Part shown: in pieces, positions 62,712 to 64,000 of the stretch
Layout of the letters: each line of letters starts with the position of its first letter
Numbering within the stretch: position 1 is the stretch's first letter
Program-made: the position numbers and the translations under genes
Assembly (NCBI GenBank): GCA_029931535.1
Contig: JAQPZY010001610.1
Location: 3,137,501 to 3,201,500, forward strand
Reading direction: 5' to 3'
From: Margaritifera margaritifera
Taxonomy: Eukaryota > Mollusca > Bivalvia > Unionida > Margaritiferidae
Length of the DNA: 64,000 nt
Notes under the pieces: model-generated
The model's database searches: none
Told to the model about the DNA's origin: nothing
What the model saw: only the letters and a program-made list of their open reading frames with translations

Positions 62712-63030
62712 CATCTCATGTCCAATGTCAGCAGATTCCTCACCCGATGTCTAGCGTCAGCAGATTCTTCATCTGATGTCGAATGTCAGTAAATTTATTA
62801 CCCGACATCCAGTGCAGCCGATTGTTGACCTGATGTCGAATGTCATTAGATTCTTCACCTGATGTCGAATGTTAGCAGATTTCTCACCCGATGCCCAGTG
62901 TAGGCCGATTTTTTACCTGATGTCGAATATCAGCAAATTCTTCACAATATGTCCAATGTCAGCAGATTCTTCACCTGAAGTCTAGTGTCAGCAGATTCTT
63001 CACCTGATGTCCAATGACAGCAGAGTTCCT
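62712..63030. repeat. 29-bp minisatellite, about 11 copies, next to the LINE 3' end
   Basis: Units share GATGTCGAATGTCAGCAGAT and TCTTCACCT. Variants include CCCGATGCCCAGTG. It starts about 18 bases after the last recognisable LINE coding position. Confidence 0.9.
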
Positions 63031-63780
63031 TTATAGTTATAATGCATACGGGTACATGATGCAGATGAAGATGAACTATGTTATTGTATCTTGGCAAGGA
63101 AGCATAGCTATTTTGTTGAGTTAAATAGCATAATTTTCGTACGTATCTTACGATTCACTGCTTATTTCAGTATCATATCAAAAGCTACAGCTAATATCGT
63201 GAGAACATTACAAGGAAAATGTTCTTTTGACAGATAAGCCTTAATTTTTTGTTCAGCCTACTTAAGTAGAAAAGTAATACATAACAATCTAACAATCACG
63301 TGACACGTTCGCAACCGCAGTGTGGAGACGGAGGCGATGTCAACAGTTTTGTTAATGTTTTTTTAGAAAGAGTTATACACTTACGCGCGGGCTTGAGATG
63401 CATGTCATGGCCTTCTTTTGATGTTTTGAAAGAAATTGTAGATTTCATGTAAGAGCGTGTTTTTTTTAAATTTATATATATTTATTTTTTTTAAAATATT
63501 TTTTTCCTGTTTTCACCGTTGTTTTCTTTCTAAATAGTGGTTTATTGTAAAGGGAAGGACAGTATGTTTACAAAGTTATGGAAATAAACGACAACTCAGT
63601 GAATGTACGATATGATGTTCTGTATTTTTTAGTTTTCATCGCTGACAGGTATACAATGTTTTACATAAATCTAATTTATCTTCTAAAGATCTTCTTCAAG
63701 AATGATTTATCAAAAATAGTATGCTCTTGGACGATTTTGGTATGAACGATTCCTTCAATTTCGGACAACATTTTCAACAG

Positions 63781-63791
<11 letters not shown>
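63031..63791. other. unique AT-rich DNA
   Basis: T-runs near 63470-63500; a CAA/CAG run at 63774-63791. No gene recognised. Confidence 0.5.

Positions 63792-63862
<71 letters not shown>
63792..63862. repeat. (TA)35 microsatellite
   Basis: Uninterrupted TA tract following (CAA)n. Confidence 0.97.
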
Positions 63863-63864
<2 letters not shown>

Positions 63865-64000
63865 ATTTACATAAACATAAGTATATATATAAATACACTT
63901 TGAAAATAGAAAATAAATCATTTTTATAGCATTGTCTTTTGAAGCGAAAAGTTCCAGTTTATGATGTAAAAAATAAATTTATGACGTACCCATTTAATAT

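Overview
This window is eukaryotic, AT-rich, non-coding DNA, most likely from a marine mollusc or related spiralian. The case rests on several things. There is no gene packing and no ribosome-binding-site logic. There are five long (TA)n tracts and many (CA)n, (GA)n and (ATT)n microsatellites. Several tRNA-derived SINEs have bodies of the kind common in marine invertebrates. There are three decayed non-LTR retrotransposon pieces, one of them of the kind usually named craniofacial development protein 2-like in invertebrate gene sets. I cannot name the species from the sequence. I find no host protein-coding gene and no functional tRNA or rRNA; the window reads as a long intergenic stretch or a very large intron.

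The dominant feature is tandem repetition. About thirty unrelated minisatellite families (periods 9, 19, 22/45, 23, 27, 28, 29, 30, 32, 33, 35, 36, 37, 38, 39, 40, 43, 44, 46, 49, 52, 56, 69, 89 bp and others) fill roughly 24 kb of the 64 kb, by adding my coordinate ranges. The two largest are a 19-bp family at 22095-27499, built of blocks in the order A-B-C-A'-C'-B'-D, and a 22/45-bp family at 48135-54042 with five sub-domains. Mid-size arrays are the 9-bp array (16366-17643), the 52-bp array (28072-29838), the 27-bp array (36491-37654), the 46-bp array (32047-32848) and the 58.7-59.8 kb array. Between them lie exact two-copy duplications of 33-56 bp that look like newborn arrays.

Mobile DNA by region: 1.7-5.6 kb holds three tRNA-derived elements and a minus-strand LINE reverse-transcriptase remnant carrying a 28-bp minisatellite in its middle and a 36-bp one at its upstream edge. 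9.5-10.5 kb holds a SINE and a plus-strand LINE C-terminal fragment. 12.7-16.3 kb holds further tRNA-derived elements. 19026-19193 is a small hAT-type MITE with a perfect 8-bp target-site duplication. 43.4-44.6 kb holds an 89-bp tandem array of palindromes and then a SINE with an (ATT)n tail. 60.2-62.7 kb is a LINE copy whose endonuclease is joined in frame to its C-terminal tail, with the whole reverse transcriptase missing.

Long open frames across the arrays (up to 485 codons) are by-products of repeat units that lack stop codons. They should not be annotated as genes. The most noteworthy signals are the block and higher-order structure of the two giant arrays, the palindromic 89-bp array, the RT-less in-frame LINE, the minisatellites associated with a dead LINE, and the sheer number of independent tandem families in one locus.
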